Below, piece after piece: positions 14,486 through 22,435 of a stretch of DNA of 28,407 bases. How positions within the stretch are numbered: position 1 is the first letter of the stretch; the number at the start of each line of letters is the position of its first letter. The position numbers and the translations under genes were made by a program. The stretch is from an uncultured Bacteroides sp. Its GTDB lineage: Bacteria; Bacteroidota; Bacteroidia; Bacteroidales; Bacteroidaceae. Under the pieces are notes generated by a model that was given only the letters and a program-made list of their open reading frames with translations, had not been told where the DNA came from and did not search any database. Location of the stretch: assembly GCA_900546355.1 (NCBI GenBank), contig URCM01000031.1, forward strand, positions 1 to 28,407. The letters are read 5' to 3'.

Positions 14486-17239
14486 TTAGTACCACGTCAC
14501 CTGGCTACCCGTATTGCTTCGCTGGTCCCACTTCAAGGCGTCGGTCAACATGCTGGAGTTGGCACGGATAGAGAAGTTATACGAAGTAAACGGACCGAAC
14601 ACCAGACCGCAGCTCATATTGAAACAGTGCAAGTCGCGCGTGATATTCACTGTAGTCATAGACATTTCCTTCGATGTGAAATCATAACCGCTCGAATAGG
14701 TGATGTTCCAACGGCTACCGATTTTCACATTGCCCGATACGTTCAATGAATGCGTAAGCGCATACGGGTAACGCATCTTCTTGATGTTAATCTTCGCGCT
14801 GGTATTCTCGCGGATGCTATAACTATAGCTCAGGCTCAAGCTCCACGGCATGTTGAAAGCCAAATAGCCATCGGGGTCAAGTGCCGCATCCTGTGTTTCC
14901 CGATTGCCTGTTTTCGATTGGTCAGTCGTGCTTTCTTCCTCCTCTTCGCCATCTTCGCCTTCCCCGTCTTTCTTGTCCTTCTTGTCTTTATCATCCTCAT
15001 CGTCTCCCTTACCGAACCATTTTTTAAACGTATCATTATTCAAGGTATAAGAGAACGAGCCGCTATATCCCTGGAAACGTCCGAAACGTCCGTACGACCA
15101 TTCGGTACGGTCGCTGGTCACGACTCTACCGTTTTCGTCGAACTTATAGGCATACGTGGCAAAGGTAGCGTTCATATTAAAGGTATAACTCTTGGTCAGC
15201 TTCAGACGGGCACTCATGGTCAGGTTGCTCCATCGCTTTTGGGCAATATCGTAAGACAAGTTTGCGCTCAAGTCATCAATCAGGCTGATTTTCTTATACC
15301 CCGTCGTATCCTTGTCTGAAGCCATCTTCATTTCCAGGTTATTCTTCAGAGAGAAAGCGACGGTTTGGGATGTCCCTTTACCCGGCACACCGTAGGGCAT
15401 TCCTTCGAAAGGCGAATATTCGGTCATGCGCACCTCGCCATTCTCATCCGTATAAGTGTATGTCTCGTAATATCCGAATTTCGACTTACCAAAGTCGGGA
15501 GTGTATGTATAACTTACGCTGGGGGTGACCACGTGGCGGATGGTGATATCCTTGCTCTTCCAGAACAAAGGTTTGTACATACCATAGAGCTTGGTATTCA
15601 TCGATACAGCCATATTATAGTCGTACACCCGATGAAAACCGTTGATGGTATCGCGCACTTCTTCGTGAGTCAGTTCATCGTAATCACGCATAATCTTCTT
15701 GGTGTACCAGCGTTCTGTATAATTGAACGAAGGCGTGATATTGATGTACTTGAACAAGGTGAAGTTCGCCTCTACCGGGATGTTGTGGCGCATACCGGTC
15801 TCCCATTGCGAGAAGGGAGTCTTAAACAGAAGGTTATCTTTCGTATTGACACTATTGGTCAGGGCACCGGTGTATTGGAACGAAATCTTTTCGTACCAAC
15901 GCTCGTTGCCGGCTGCTTTCTTGCGCTTGAACGGATAGATACGGCTGAGCGAAATGTTCACATCGGGCAGCGTCATGTTCAATGAAGAGTCGCGCGTGTT
16001 CTGCGTAATGTTGAACGTACTCGAAATGTTCAGTCCGATTTCGGGGAAGTTACGTGAATAGCTGATACTGGACGCTTTCGTATTGTTGCTATACGAAGAA
16101 GGGTCGTACAACGTACTCAGGCTGGAGCGGTCGTAACTGCTGGTTGCAAAGTTCACACTTGCCGAGAACGAACTGTTCGGGTTTGCCTTGGCATCCTGCC
16201 GGTGACTCCACTGGATGCGGAAGTCTTTCGATACGGCATAGTCGGGCATATTCTTCTCGCCCGTCTTCGTCACCAGGTAACTGGCATTGAAATTACCGCT
16301 ATATTTATAGCGTTTGTTATAATTCGACGCGACCGAAAGCCCCCACGAACCTTTGGTATAGATTTCGCCCAACAGCTTCAAGTCCATCTTATCGCTGATG
16401 GCGAAATAATATCCACCGTCGCGCAAATAGAAGCCGCGGTTCATTTCGTCACCGTAAGTCGGCATGATGAATCCCGAAGAATAGCTGCTATTGAAAGGGA
16501 AAAAACCGAACGGAATGGCAAGCGGCAAAGGCACATCTTCTACCACCAGCTGCGCCGGGCCGAAGACCACGTCTTTCTTGGGGCGCACTTTCGCCATCGA
16601 GAGTTTCAGGTAGAAGTGCGGATGTTTGGCGTCGCATGTCGTATAAGTACCCTTCGTCATATAAATCTCATTATCGGGACCTTTCTTGGCGTTCATACTG
16701 GTCACATACCCATCTCCCTGCTGCGTGATGATATTATTGATGAAACCTTTCTTGGTCTTGAAGTTATAACGCATTGTCTTCGACTCGTATGGGGTATCGC
16801 CGTCTTTGAACACCGGAGTACCCGAACTGACACCCGCCGTGTCCACCACTCCCTCGGCAAACACCGTGCTGCTATCCATGTTCATCGAAATCTTGGCCGA
16901 AGTCAGCTCGATGTTCTGATAGTTCACCTTTCCGTTACCATACAGGTGGGCATATCCTTCCTTGGTAAAGACAATAGAGTCGCTCGCCTCATAAATCACC
17001 GGCGCGTCCAGCGGCTCTTTCTTCGTGCTGTCCGAGGCTAACGAGTCGGACATAAGACTATCTGCCGCCAGCGAATCGAGCGACAACGAATCCATTTGTA
17101 AGGAATCTGTACGGAGTTCCGCATTGTCTTTCCGTGCCCGCTTCCCTTTTACACGCTGAGCCTCAGCATATAATGAAAAGCAGCAACTCATGAAAAACAA
17201 AGACAAGAACAAGTATGTAGTTTTCTTAAACGACGTCAT
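14486..17239 (-). CDS. lptD: LptD-like LPS-assembly outer-membrane protein
   Basis: A 917-residue protein with a signal peptide (about 1-28, ending AEAQ). After it come DSL repeats (TDSLQMDSLSLDSLAADSLMSDSLASDS, about 45-72). An OstA/LptA-like beta-jellyroll follows (about 80-230: YGNGKVNYQNIELTSAKISMN, AEGVVDTAG, YESKTMRYNFKTKKGFI), then a large C-terminal beta-barrel of alternating strands ending in TWY. LptD puts lipopolysaccharide into the outer leaflet of the outer membrane. The barrel includes FFPFNSSYSSGFIMPTYGDE, usual for Bacteroidetes LptD. An acidic low-complexity insert of about 30 residues (about 743-771) lies within the barrel, probably in a loop. LptE is not nearby. Confidence 0.88.
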   Translation of the reverse strand: MTSFKKTTYLFLSLFFMSCCFSLYAEAQRVKGKRARKDNAELRTDSLQMDSLSLDSLAADSLMSDSLASDSTKKEPLDAPVIYEASDSIVFTKEGYAHLYGNGKVNYQNIELTSAKISMNMDSSTVFAEGVVDTAGVSSGTPVFKDGDTPYESKTMRYNFKTKKGFINNIITQQGDGYVTSMNAKKGPDNEIYMTKGTYTTCDAKHPHFYLKLSMAKVRPKKDVVFGPAQLVVEDVPLPLAIPFGFFPFNSSYSSGFIMPTYGDEMNRGFYLRDGGYYFAISDKMDLKLLGEIYTKGSWGLSVASNYNKRYKYSGNFNASYLVTKTGEKNMPDYAVSKDFRIQWSHRQDAKANPNSSFSASVNFATSSYDRSSLSTLYDPSSYSNNTKASSISYSRNFPEIGLNISSTFNITQNTRDSSLNMTLPDVNISLSRIYPFKRKKAAGNERWYEKISFQYTGALTNSVNTKDNLLFKTPFSQWETGMRHNIPVEANFTLFKYINITPSFNYTERWYTKKIMRDYDELTHEEVRDTINGFHRVYDYNMAVSMNTKLYGMYKPLFWKSKDITIRHVVTPSVSYTYTPDFGKSKFGYYETYTYTDENGEVRMTEYSPFEGMPYGVPGKGTSQTVAFSLKNNLEMKMASDKDTTGYKKISLIDDLSANLSYDIAQKRWSNLTMSARLKLTKSYTFNMNATFATYAYKFDENGRVVTSDRTEWSYGRFGRFQGYSGSFSYTLNNDTFKKWFGKGDDEDDKDKKDKKDGEGEDGEEEEESTTDQSKTGNRETQDAALDPDGYLAFNMPWSLSLSYSYSIRENTSAKINIKKMRYPYALTHSLNVSGNVKIGSRWNITYSSGYDFTSKEMSMTTVNITRDLHCFNMSCGLVFGPFTSYNFSIRANSSMLTDALKWDQRSNTGSQVTWY

Positions 17240-17265
17240 TCATTCTTTTTTTACGCAATGCGCTG

Positions 17266-17273
17266 CAAAAGTA
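17266..17273 (-). promoter_or_regulatory. -7 box (TACTTTTG) for lptD
   Basis: Reads TACTTTTG on the - strand, matching TAnnTTTG, 27 bp before the ATG at 17239. The -33 region is not clear. Confidence 0.65.
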
Positions 17274-17310
17274 AGCATTCTCCCGTAAATAAACGCAGAT
17301 GCTTCCGTTT

Positions 17311-17862
17311 TTAATGTATTTTTACGACTATAAAAAAAGCTCGCACCAGCGGTCGAAGCGCTGTACGCCATCGCCTCCGTGTTTTGCCGCTCTTCCGTGC
17401 CTTCTCGATGCTCTTTTCTTTATCCAGCTTGGTTTTCGAGAAAAACTTGTCGGCAAAGCAGATGATTTCTTCTTCCAGGCTGACCGGCACCATCTCCCGA
17501 TGCGGAATAGGCAGACCCTGTTCCTCGATGTCGTGCAACGAAAGCCCTGCTCCCGTATGCCGTTCGCACACCAAGGCATGGCGCGGGAAACCTTCTTTCC
17601 TCACCAAATCTGCTCCCAGATAACCGTGGCAGATATACGGATGCGTCCCGAAGCACTGGATATCCGGCGCATCGGTCAGGAAAATACCGATATCATGCAG
17701 CATGGCCGCCTCTTCGATAAAGTCCAGGTCCAAATCCAGTCCGGGATGCTTCTTGGCCAAGGCCAGTGCCTTGTCCGTAACCGAACGGCTATGCACCAAC
17801 AAAATATGTTTCAACTCATTGTCTTCCGGATAAAATTTATCAATCAATGTCAATGGATTCAT
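17311..17862 (-). CDS. HD-domain phosphohydrolase with frameshifted C-terminus
   Basis: As read, this is a 183-residue protein. The HD metal site is present: LLVHSRSVTDKAL (H24), EEAAMLHDIGIFL (H56, D57), ERHTGAG (H102) and CFADKFFSKT (D138). It resembles small HDIG-type hydrolases of unknown substrate. After KARKS (154-158) the frame runs into GKTRRRWRTALRPLVRAFF, which is basic and unlike the family. The other frame of the same DNA reads AKHGGDGVQRFDRWCELFL and stops at 17328, the expected ending. A 2-base loss near 17385-17391 would explain this. The core is intact, so the product may still work. The ATG at 17862 is used; the in-frame codon before it is TTG. Confidence 0.8.
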   Translation of the reverse strand: MNPLTLIDKFYPEDNELKHILLVHSRSVTDKALALAKKHPGLDLDLDFIEEAAMLHDIGIFLTDAPDIQCFGTHPYICHGYLGADLVRKEGFPRHALVCERHTGAGLSLHDIEEQGLPIPHREMVPVSLEEEIICFADKFFSKTKLDKEKSIEKARKSGKTRRRWRTALRPLVRAFFIVVKIH

Positions 17863-17969
17863 ACGCAATGTTTTTTATATTAACAGAATATCCCCTACAG
17901 GGAACACAGAGTATCGCTACGGAATAGTTGAAAGACGCTGCTTTCCTCCCCATATCCTTCCAGGATTTG

Positions 17970-17977
17970 CAAAAGTA
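17970..17977 (-). promoter_or_regulatory. -7 box (TACTTTTG) for the HD-domain gene
   Basis: Reads TACTTTTG on the - strand about 108 bp before the ATG at 17862. It lies back to back with the namZ promoter. The leader contains GGAACACAGAG, a fragment of the hairpin-repeat family. Confidence 0.5.
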
Positions 17978-18030
17978 GGGAAATTTTCCGATAATCAGCC
18001 GTAATCCGGAGGTTTTTCCATAAATATCTT

Positions 18031-18038
18031 TATCTTTG
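18031..18038 (+). promoter_or_regulatory. -7 box (TATCTTTG) for the namZ-like gene
   Basis: TATCTTTG matches exactly and lies 21 bp before the ATG at 18060. It overlaps an upstream in-frame TTG, which therefore cannot be the start. Confidence 0.7.
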
Positions 18039-18059
18039 CCTCATTCTTACCCAACACGT

Positions 18060-19259
18060 ATGCACATGAAGCATTCTATCAAATACTACCTGCTGGCCGC
18101 TTGGCTAATGCTGACAAGCTTTACGCACGGATACGCGCAAATCCGTACGGGAGCCGAACAAACCGAGCAGTATTTTCCGCTGATTGAAGGGAAGCGCGTG
18201 GCACTTACCGTCAACCAGACTTCTTTAATCGGAGAAAAACATCTGCTTGACTCCTTATATAATATAGGTATAGACATCACCCGCATCTTTGCACCCGAAC
18301 ACGGATTGCGTGGAGAAGCAGATGCAGGTGCAACCGTCAAAGACGGAAAAGACACACGTACCGGCATTCAGATAGCTTCGCTCTATGGGAAAAACAAAAA
18401 GCCTGCACCTCACCAATTGGCAGATACAGACATCGTCCTATTCGACATCCAGGATGTGGGCGCACGTTTTTTCACCTACATCAGCACCTTATATTATATC
18501 ATGCAGGCTTGCGCCGAAAACGGAAAAGAACTGATAGTGCTGGACCGTCCGAATCCATGCGACTATGTAGACGGTTCGGTACTGGAACCGGCATATAAAA
18601 GTTTCGTAGGGATGCTTCCCATACCGGTATTGCACGGATGTACCATAGGCGAGATAGCCCGCATGATAAATGGAGAAGGATGGTTAGGAAACGGATTGCA
18701 ATGCAAGCTGAAAGTAATCCCCGTATCAGGCTGGAAACACGGACAACCGTATTCACTTCCCGTCAAACCCTCTCCCAACCTTCCCAATGACCAGGCAATC
18801 GCCCTTTATGCCTCCCTTTGTCCTTTTGAGGGCACTTCGGTCAGCGTAGGACGGGGCACAACGTTTCCCTTCCAGGTCATCGGAAGCCCCTATACCAATG
18901 AATACGGTTTCTGTTTCATGCCCCGTCCCCTAAAAGGCTCGGACATGAATCCCCTGCACAAGAACACTTATTGCTATGGAAAAGACTTACGTGATGTATG
19001 CCCCCCGAAAGGATTTTCATTAGCATACGTTCTGGAATTCTATCAACTCTATCAGACTAACGGGAAAAAGTTCTTCACCCGCCCTCATTGGTTCGACCTG
19101 CTCATGGGCACCAGTCAGGTAAGACAAGGCATTATCAAAGGAAAGTGCGAAGCCGAATTACGGAAAGAATGGGAACCGGCACTCCGAAAATACAAAAGCA
19201 TCCGAGAAAAATACCTGCTCTATCCTACAAGCGATAAGTCAGCATCAACTGGAAACTGA
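18060..19259 (+). CDS. namZ: NamZ-like DUF1343 exo-N-acetylmuramidase
   Basis: A 399-residue exported protein of the DUF1343 family, whose studied members (NamZ) remove N-acetylmuramic acid from the ends of peptidoglycan fragments. A signal peptide (about 1-27, KYYLLAAWLMLTSFTHGYAQ) precedes the domain. Family blocks: GKRVALTVNQTSLI, IFAPEHGLRGEADAG (the EHG signature), LFDIQDVGARFFTYISTLYYIM, LDRPNP, and PSPNLPN with FEGTSVSVGRGTTFPF near the middle. The length is normal. The start is ATG 18060, though ATG 18066 (MKHSIKYY) is equally plausible. A role in cell-wall recycling is inferred from the family. The last 35 bp overlap the end of the convergent DUF3943 gene. Confidence 0.88.
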   Translation: MHMKHSIKYYLLAAWLMLTSFTHGYAQIRTGAEQTEQYFPLIEGKRVALTVNQTSLIGEKHLLDSLYNIGIDITRIFAPEHGLRGEADAGATVKDGKDTRTGIQIASLYGKNKKPAPHQLADTDIVLFDIQDVGARFFTYISTLYYIMQACAENGKELIVLDRPNPCDYVDGSVLEPAYKSFVGMLPIPVLHGCTIGEIARMINGEGWLGNGLQCKLKVIPVSGWKHGQPYSLPVKPSPNLPNDQAIALYASLCPFEGTSVSVGRGTTFPFQVIGSPYTNEYGFCFMPRPLKGSDMNPLHKNTYCYGKDLRDVCPPKGFSLAYVLEFYQLYQTNGKKFFTRPHWFDLLMGTSQVRQGIIKGKCEAELRKEWEPALRKYKSIREKYLLYPTSDKSASTGN

Positions 19260-20757
19260 GTTGCTTGCTGTCTATAAAAAAACCGTTAGCGGAGATCGAT
19301 GGAGATATTTCCACACTCCTATTATAGAGGGTACTTCTGCGAAACCAATCACATCGGGCGGTAAGAAACAGATGCCTCCAAACGTTGTAATTAATTTGCC
19401 CTTCAAGGTGGTAGAAAGTGCCCCGCGAGTAATCGCCCACTACATCTGCCGGAGGGTCGGAAGGATGTGGAAAATAATCCTGATCGGAATACCCGTTCCG
19501 CGAATACAACCTGTAAAACTGATTGTTCAACGCAAACGAAAGTTTATCATCAGGAAAAGAACCCTTTACATTCAGTTTCGCCGAAAAGCCAGCCCCCCAA
19601 TTATAGTTGCGATGATAATACCGGTAAGAATCGCTGAGGATACCGCCTAACAGAATGCCGTTTGCATGTCCTGCCACATGAAGTGTAAAACGAGGCAACT
19701 GATAACGGAACATAATGCCTCCACCTGCTGATGCCGGAGTGCCAAGCTTATAAGGAACGACACAAGGTTCCAAAACACCCGGCGTATAATCAGTGCGTAT
19801 CGTGTCTGAGTCGAAGAAATCGAAATGCTGATACAATCCCAGCGTGAGGGTGCATCTTTTAGTATCGATTACTTCTTTCGCCAATAAGTTACCTATGATT
19901 TCCACCCGGCTCAATATGGGCTGCGTTTTCATTACATTCAGTTCCATCAAAAGTGAAAAATAATCGTAAGGCTTTTTGGAAGAAGCATAGCGGTCTCCAT
20001 ACTCTAAATTGATACGGGCACTTGCTCCCGCTTTTATAAGCCGTTCGTTATCATGGGATGTCAAGAGGCGCGTTCCCAGCGAAACATCCAATTGATAAGA
20101 AGGATTTTCAAATTCCCGACCTGCGGACGGTTTCTTTTCCCAAGCCTCTCCGGTGAGGATACGTGTCAGGCCTCTCATGGGTGAAAGCAAGAAAGACAAG
20201 GCTTCCCGCCCGAAACGTTCACCTCCCGAAGCACGGTCGTCCAAAACAAGGTCCGAAGTGCGGTAAAACACCTCTCCTAATGCTGCACCGCCTATGGGAG
20301 TGGCTATGATATCGTTTTTAGATGGATATTCACTTTCCATAAACATCTCCCACATGGCACTTCCTCCTAATGCAAACAGTTCCGATTGCCAAAAGTTGAA
20401 TCCATTAGCCCGTCCGGCATTGAAATATAAAGAGCCATGGTAAGGATGAGCAAACATGTTTGTACTTAAGTGGTCGTTATCCCAGTCAAACCCGTTTTTG
20501 AAGTTCGCCTTAATGGTATTCCACGAAATACGGGCATAATGGCCGTTTAATGCATAGCGGTCGAACGCCCAAAGCCCTATGTTCAAGCCCGCCGTTTCTC
20601 CTGCCGCCCTCCAAAAATGTTTTTTCTTCTTATAAATAAATGGATTATCCGTTTTCCTGCAAAAAGTTTCTTGCAGAAGCAAACTGTCTATGGATTGGGA
20701 TTGCACATCAAAAACAGACAACAACAATACAACCACCCACAAGAGTTTTCGAATCAT
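19225..20757 (-). CDS. DUF3943-like outer-membrane protein
   Basis: A 510-residue exported protein. MIRKLLWVVVLLLSVFDVQSQ is a signal peptide. The N-terminal half has GETAGLNIGLWAFDRYAL, FDWDNDHLSTNMFAHPYHGSLYFNAGRANGFNFWQSELFALGGSAMWEMFMESEYPSKNDIIATPIGGAALGE, matching my recollection of the DUF3943 family. The C-terminal half alternates polar and aromatic residues like a beta-barrel and ends LMLTYRL. The function is unknown; outer-membrane location is inferred. An ATG at 20787 would add ten residues before the signal peptide and is less likely. A near-match to a -7 box (TACCTTCG on the - strand, 20820-20813) lies upstream. Confidence 0.8.
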   Translation of the reverse strand: MIRKLLWVVVLLLSVFDVQSQSIDSLLLQETFCRKTDNPFIYKKKKHFWRAAGETAGLNIGLWAFDRYALNGHYARISWNTIKANFKNGFDWDNDHLSTNMFAHPYHGSLYFNAGRANGFNFWQSELFALGGSAMWEMFMESEYPSKNDIIATPIGGAALGEVFYRTSDLVLDDRASGGERFGREALSFLLSPMRGLTRILTGEAWEKKPSAGREFENPSYQLDVSLGTRLLTSHDNERLIKAGASARINLEYGDRYASSKKPYDYFSLLMELNVMKTQPILSRVEIIGNLLAKEVIDTKRCTLTLGLYQHFDFFDSDTIRTDYTPGVLEPCVVPYKLGTPASAGGGIMFRYQLPRFTLHVAGHANGILLGGILSDSYRYYHRNYNWGAGFSAKLNVKGSFPDDKLSFALNNQFYRLYSRNGYSDQDYFPHPSDPPADVVGDYSRGTFYHLEGQINYNVWRHLFLTARCDWFRRSTLYNRSVEISPSISANGFFIDSKQLSFQLMLTYRL

Positions 20758-20880
20758 AACTGAAGATAGTTCTATTTGCTGCAACATAATCGTTCCCCGT
20801 TATTTACAAATGCGAAGGTAATGATTTTCCTTCAAATTCATATAAAAAAATAGAATACCCACATTTTCTTTTTCAAACAA

Positions 20881-20938
20881 CAAAGGCACAGAGATATCAT
20901 TTTTGAATAACATCCCTGTGCCTCCGTGTCTCTGTATG
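20881..20938. repeat. Hairpin repeat, 3' side of ffh
   Basis: AAAGGCACAGAGAT (20882-20895) pairs with CATCCCTGTGCCTCC (20911-20925), and the right arm continues GTGTCTCTGTATG. This is the same kind of repeat as at 22303-22385. It ends 8 bp before the ffh stop and could help end ffh transcription. Nothing else is seen in 20821-20946. Confidence 0.7.
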
Positions 20939-20946
20939 CGAACGAC

Positions 20947-22272
20947 TTATTTCCGCTTCATCTTCTGCATCATCCCTGCCATCTTGTTGCTTGTCACCAT
21001 CTTCATCATCTTGCGGGTCTGGTCGAACTGCTTCAAGAGGCGGTTCACTTCCTGAATGCTGGTACCGCTACCCTTGGCGATACGGTTGCGGCGGCTTCCG
21101 TTCAATATCTCGGGATGGGTACGTTCTTCGGGAGTCATCGAATAAATGATAGCCTCAATGCTCTTGAACGCATTGTCATCGATGTCGATGTCCTTGATAG
21201 CCTTGCCTACACCCGGAATCATCGATGCCAGTTCCTTCAAGTTACCCATCTTCTTGATTTGCTGGATTTGTCCCAGGAAGTCGTTGAAGTCGAACTGGTT
21301 CTTCTGGATTTTCTTTTGCAGACGCTTGGCTTCTTCCTCGTCGTATTGTTCCTGCGCACGCTCTACCAGCGAAACGATGTCACCCATGCCGAGAATACGG
21401 TCTGCCATACGTGCCGGGTGGAACAAATCAACCGCATCCAGCTTCTCGCCCGTACCTACAAACAGAATCGGTTTATTGACCACCGTGCGGATAGACAACG
21501 CCGCACCGCCACGGGTATCACCATCCAACTTGGTCAGTACAACGCCGGTAAAGTCGAGACGTTCGTTAAATTCGCGTGCCGTGTTCACCGCATCCTGTCC
21601 GGTCATGGCGTCTACCACGAAAAGCGTAGCATCGGGCGTAATGGCATTCTTGATGGCTTCTATCTCGTTCATCATCTGCTCGTCTACCGCCAAACGGCCG
21701 GCCGTATCGACGATGACCAAATCATATCCTTTCGCCTTGGCTTCCTGAATGGCGTTCTTCGCAATCTGTACCGGGTCTTTGCTTTCCGGTTCGCTATATA
21801 CCGGCACTTCCACTTGCGTACCCAATACTTTCAACTGCTCGATAGCCGCCGGACGATATACGTCGCACGCCACAAGCAACGGCTTGCGGTTCTTCTTAGT
21901 CTTGAACATCCGAGCCAGCTTGCCCGAGAAAGTAGTCTTACCCGAACCTTGCAGACCCGACATCAATACCACAGCCGGACGTCCTTTCAATTCCAGTTCC
22001 ACGGTATCGCCGCCCATCAGCTTCGCCAGCTCGTCGTGGACAATCTTCACCATCAACTGACTGGGCTTCACTGCCGTCAGCACGTTCTGTCCCATGGCTT
22101 TCTCTTTCACCGTATCGGTAAAATTCTTTGCCACTTTATAGTTTACGTCGGCATCGAGCAAGGCACGACGCACGTCCTTCAACGTTTCCGCTACATTGAT
22201 TTCGGTGATTTTGCCTTCACCTTTCAATATCTTGAACGAACGCTCAAGTCTTTCACTTAAATTATCGAACAT
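20947..22272 (-). CDS. ffh: Signal recognition particle protein Ffh
   Basis: A 441-residue GTPase that binds SRP RNA and signal sequences of nascent membrane proteins. N domain 1-90. G domain: GLQGSGKTT (106-114, P-loop), DVYRPAA (137-143), DTAGRL (189-194), TKLDGDTRGGAAL (247-259). The M domain (about 300-441) is rich in Met with SMIPGVGKAI, SMTPEERTHPEILNGSRRNRIAKGSGTSIQEVNRLLKQF (the RNA-binding helix-turn-helix) and the Met-rich end KMMKMVTSNKMAGMMQKMKRK. FtsY lacks such an M domain, so the call is secure. The promoter lies at the end of the upstream MATE gene, and the leader of about 125 nt holds a hairpin repeat. Confidence 0.98.
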   Translation of the reverse strand: MFDNLSERLERSFKILKGEGKITEINVAETLKDVRRALLDADVNYKVAKNFTDTVKEKAMGQNVLTAVKPSQLMVKIVHDELAKLMGGDTVELELKGRPAVVLMSGLQGSGKTTFSGKLARMFKTKKNRKPLLVACDVYRPAAIEQLKVLGTQVEVPVYSEPESKDPVQIAKNAIQEAKAKGYDLVIVDTAGRLAVDEQMMNEIEAIKNAITPDATLFVVDAMTGQDAVNTAREFNERLDFTGVVLTKLDGDTRGGAALSIRTVVNKPILFVGTGEKLDAVDLFHPARMADRILGMGDIVSLVERAQEQYDEEEAKRLQKKIQKNQFDFNDFLGQIQQIKKMGNLKELASMIPGVGKAIKDIDIDDNAFKSIEAIIYSMTPEERTHPEILNGSRRNRIAKGSGTSIQEVNRLLKQFDQTRKMMKMVTSNKMAGMMQKMKRK

Positions 22273-22302
22273 AGTATGTATTGGTTATAGTTATCAATTA
22301 TG

Positions 22303-22385
22303 GAACACAGAGACACAAAGATACAAAGATTTTATTTTCAGAGAGCAAAGCACGATGTACTCTGTGGCTTTGTGCCTCTGTGTTC
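22303..22385. repeat. Hairpin repeat inside the ffh leader
   Basis: GAACACAGAGACACAAAG... (22303-22328) and ...CTTTGTGCCTCTGTGTTC (22360-22385) form 26-nt arms with few mismatches and a 31-nt loop. It lies between the ffh -7 box (22404-22411) and the ffh ATG, so the mRNA leader should fold into it. Confidence 0.85.
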
Positions 22386-22403
22386 GATTCAAAATCCAGC
22401 GTG

Positions 22404-22435
22404 CAAAAGTAGTAAAAAACTTGCAGAGCATCAAA
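22404..22435 (-). promoter_or_regulatory. Promoter for ffh, overlapping the MATE stop codon
   Basis: Read on the - strand: TTTG (22435-22432), 20 bp, TACTTTTG (22411-22404). Both boxes match the consensus. The TTTG box shares bases with the MATE stop codon (22433-22431). Confidence 0.85.

Noticed and set aside
20926..22260. A 444-residue open frame opposite ffh.
   Set aside because: It is a shadow of the ffh coding strand with low-complexity His/Leu-rich composition and no recognisable domain; Ffh itself is certain.
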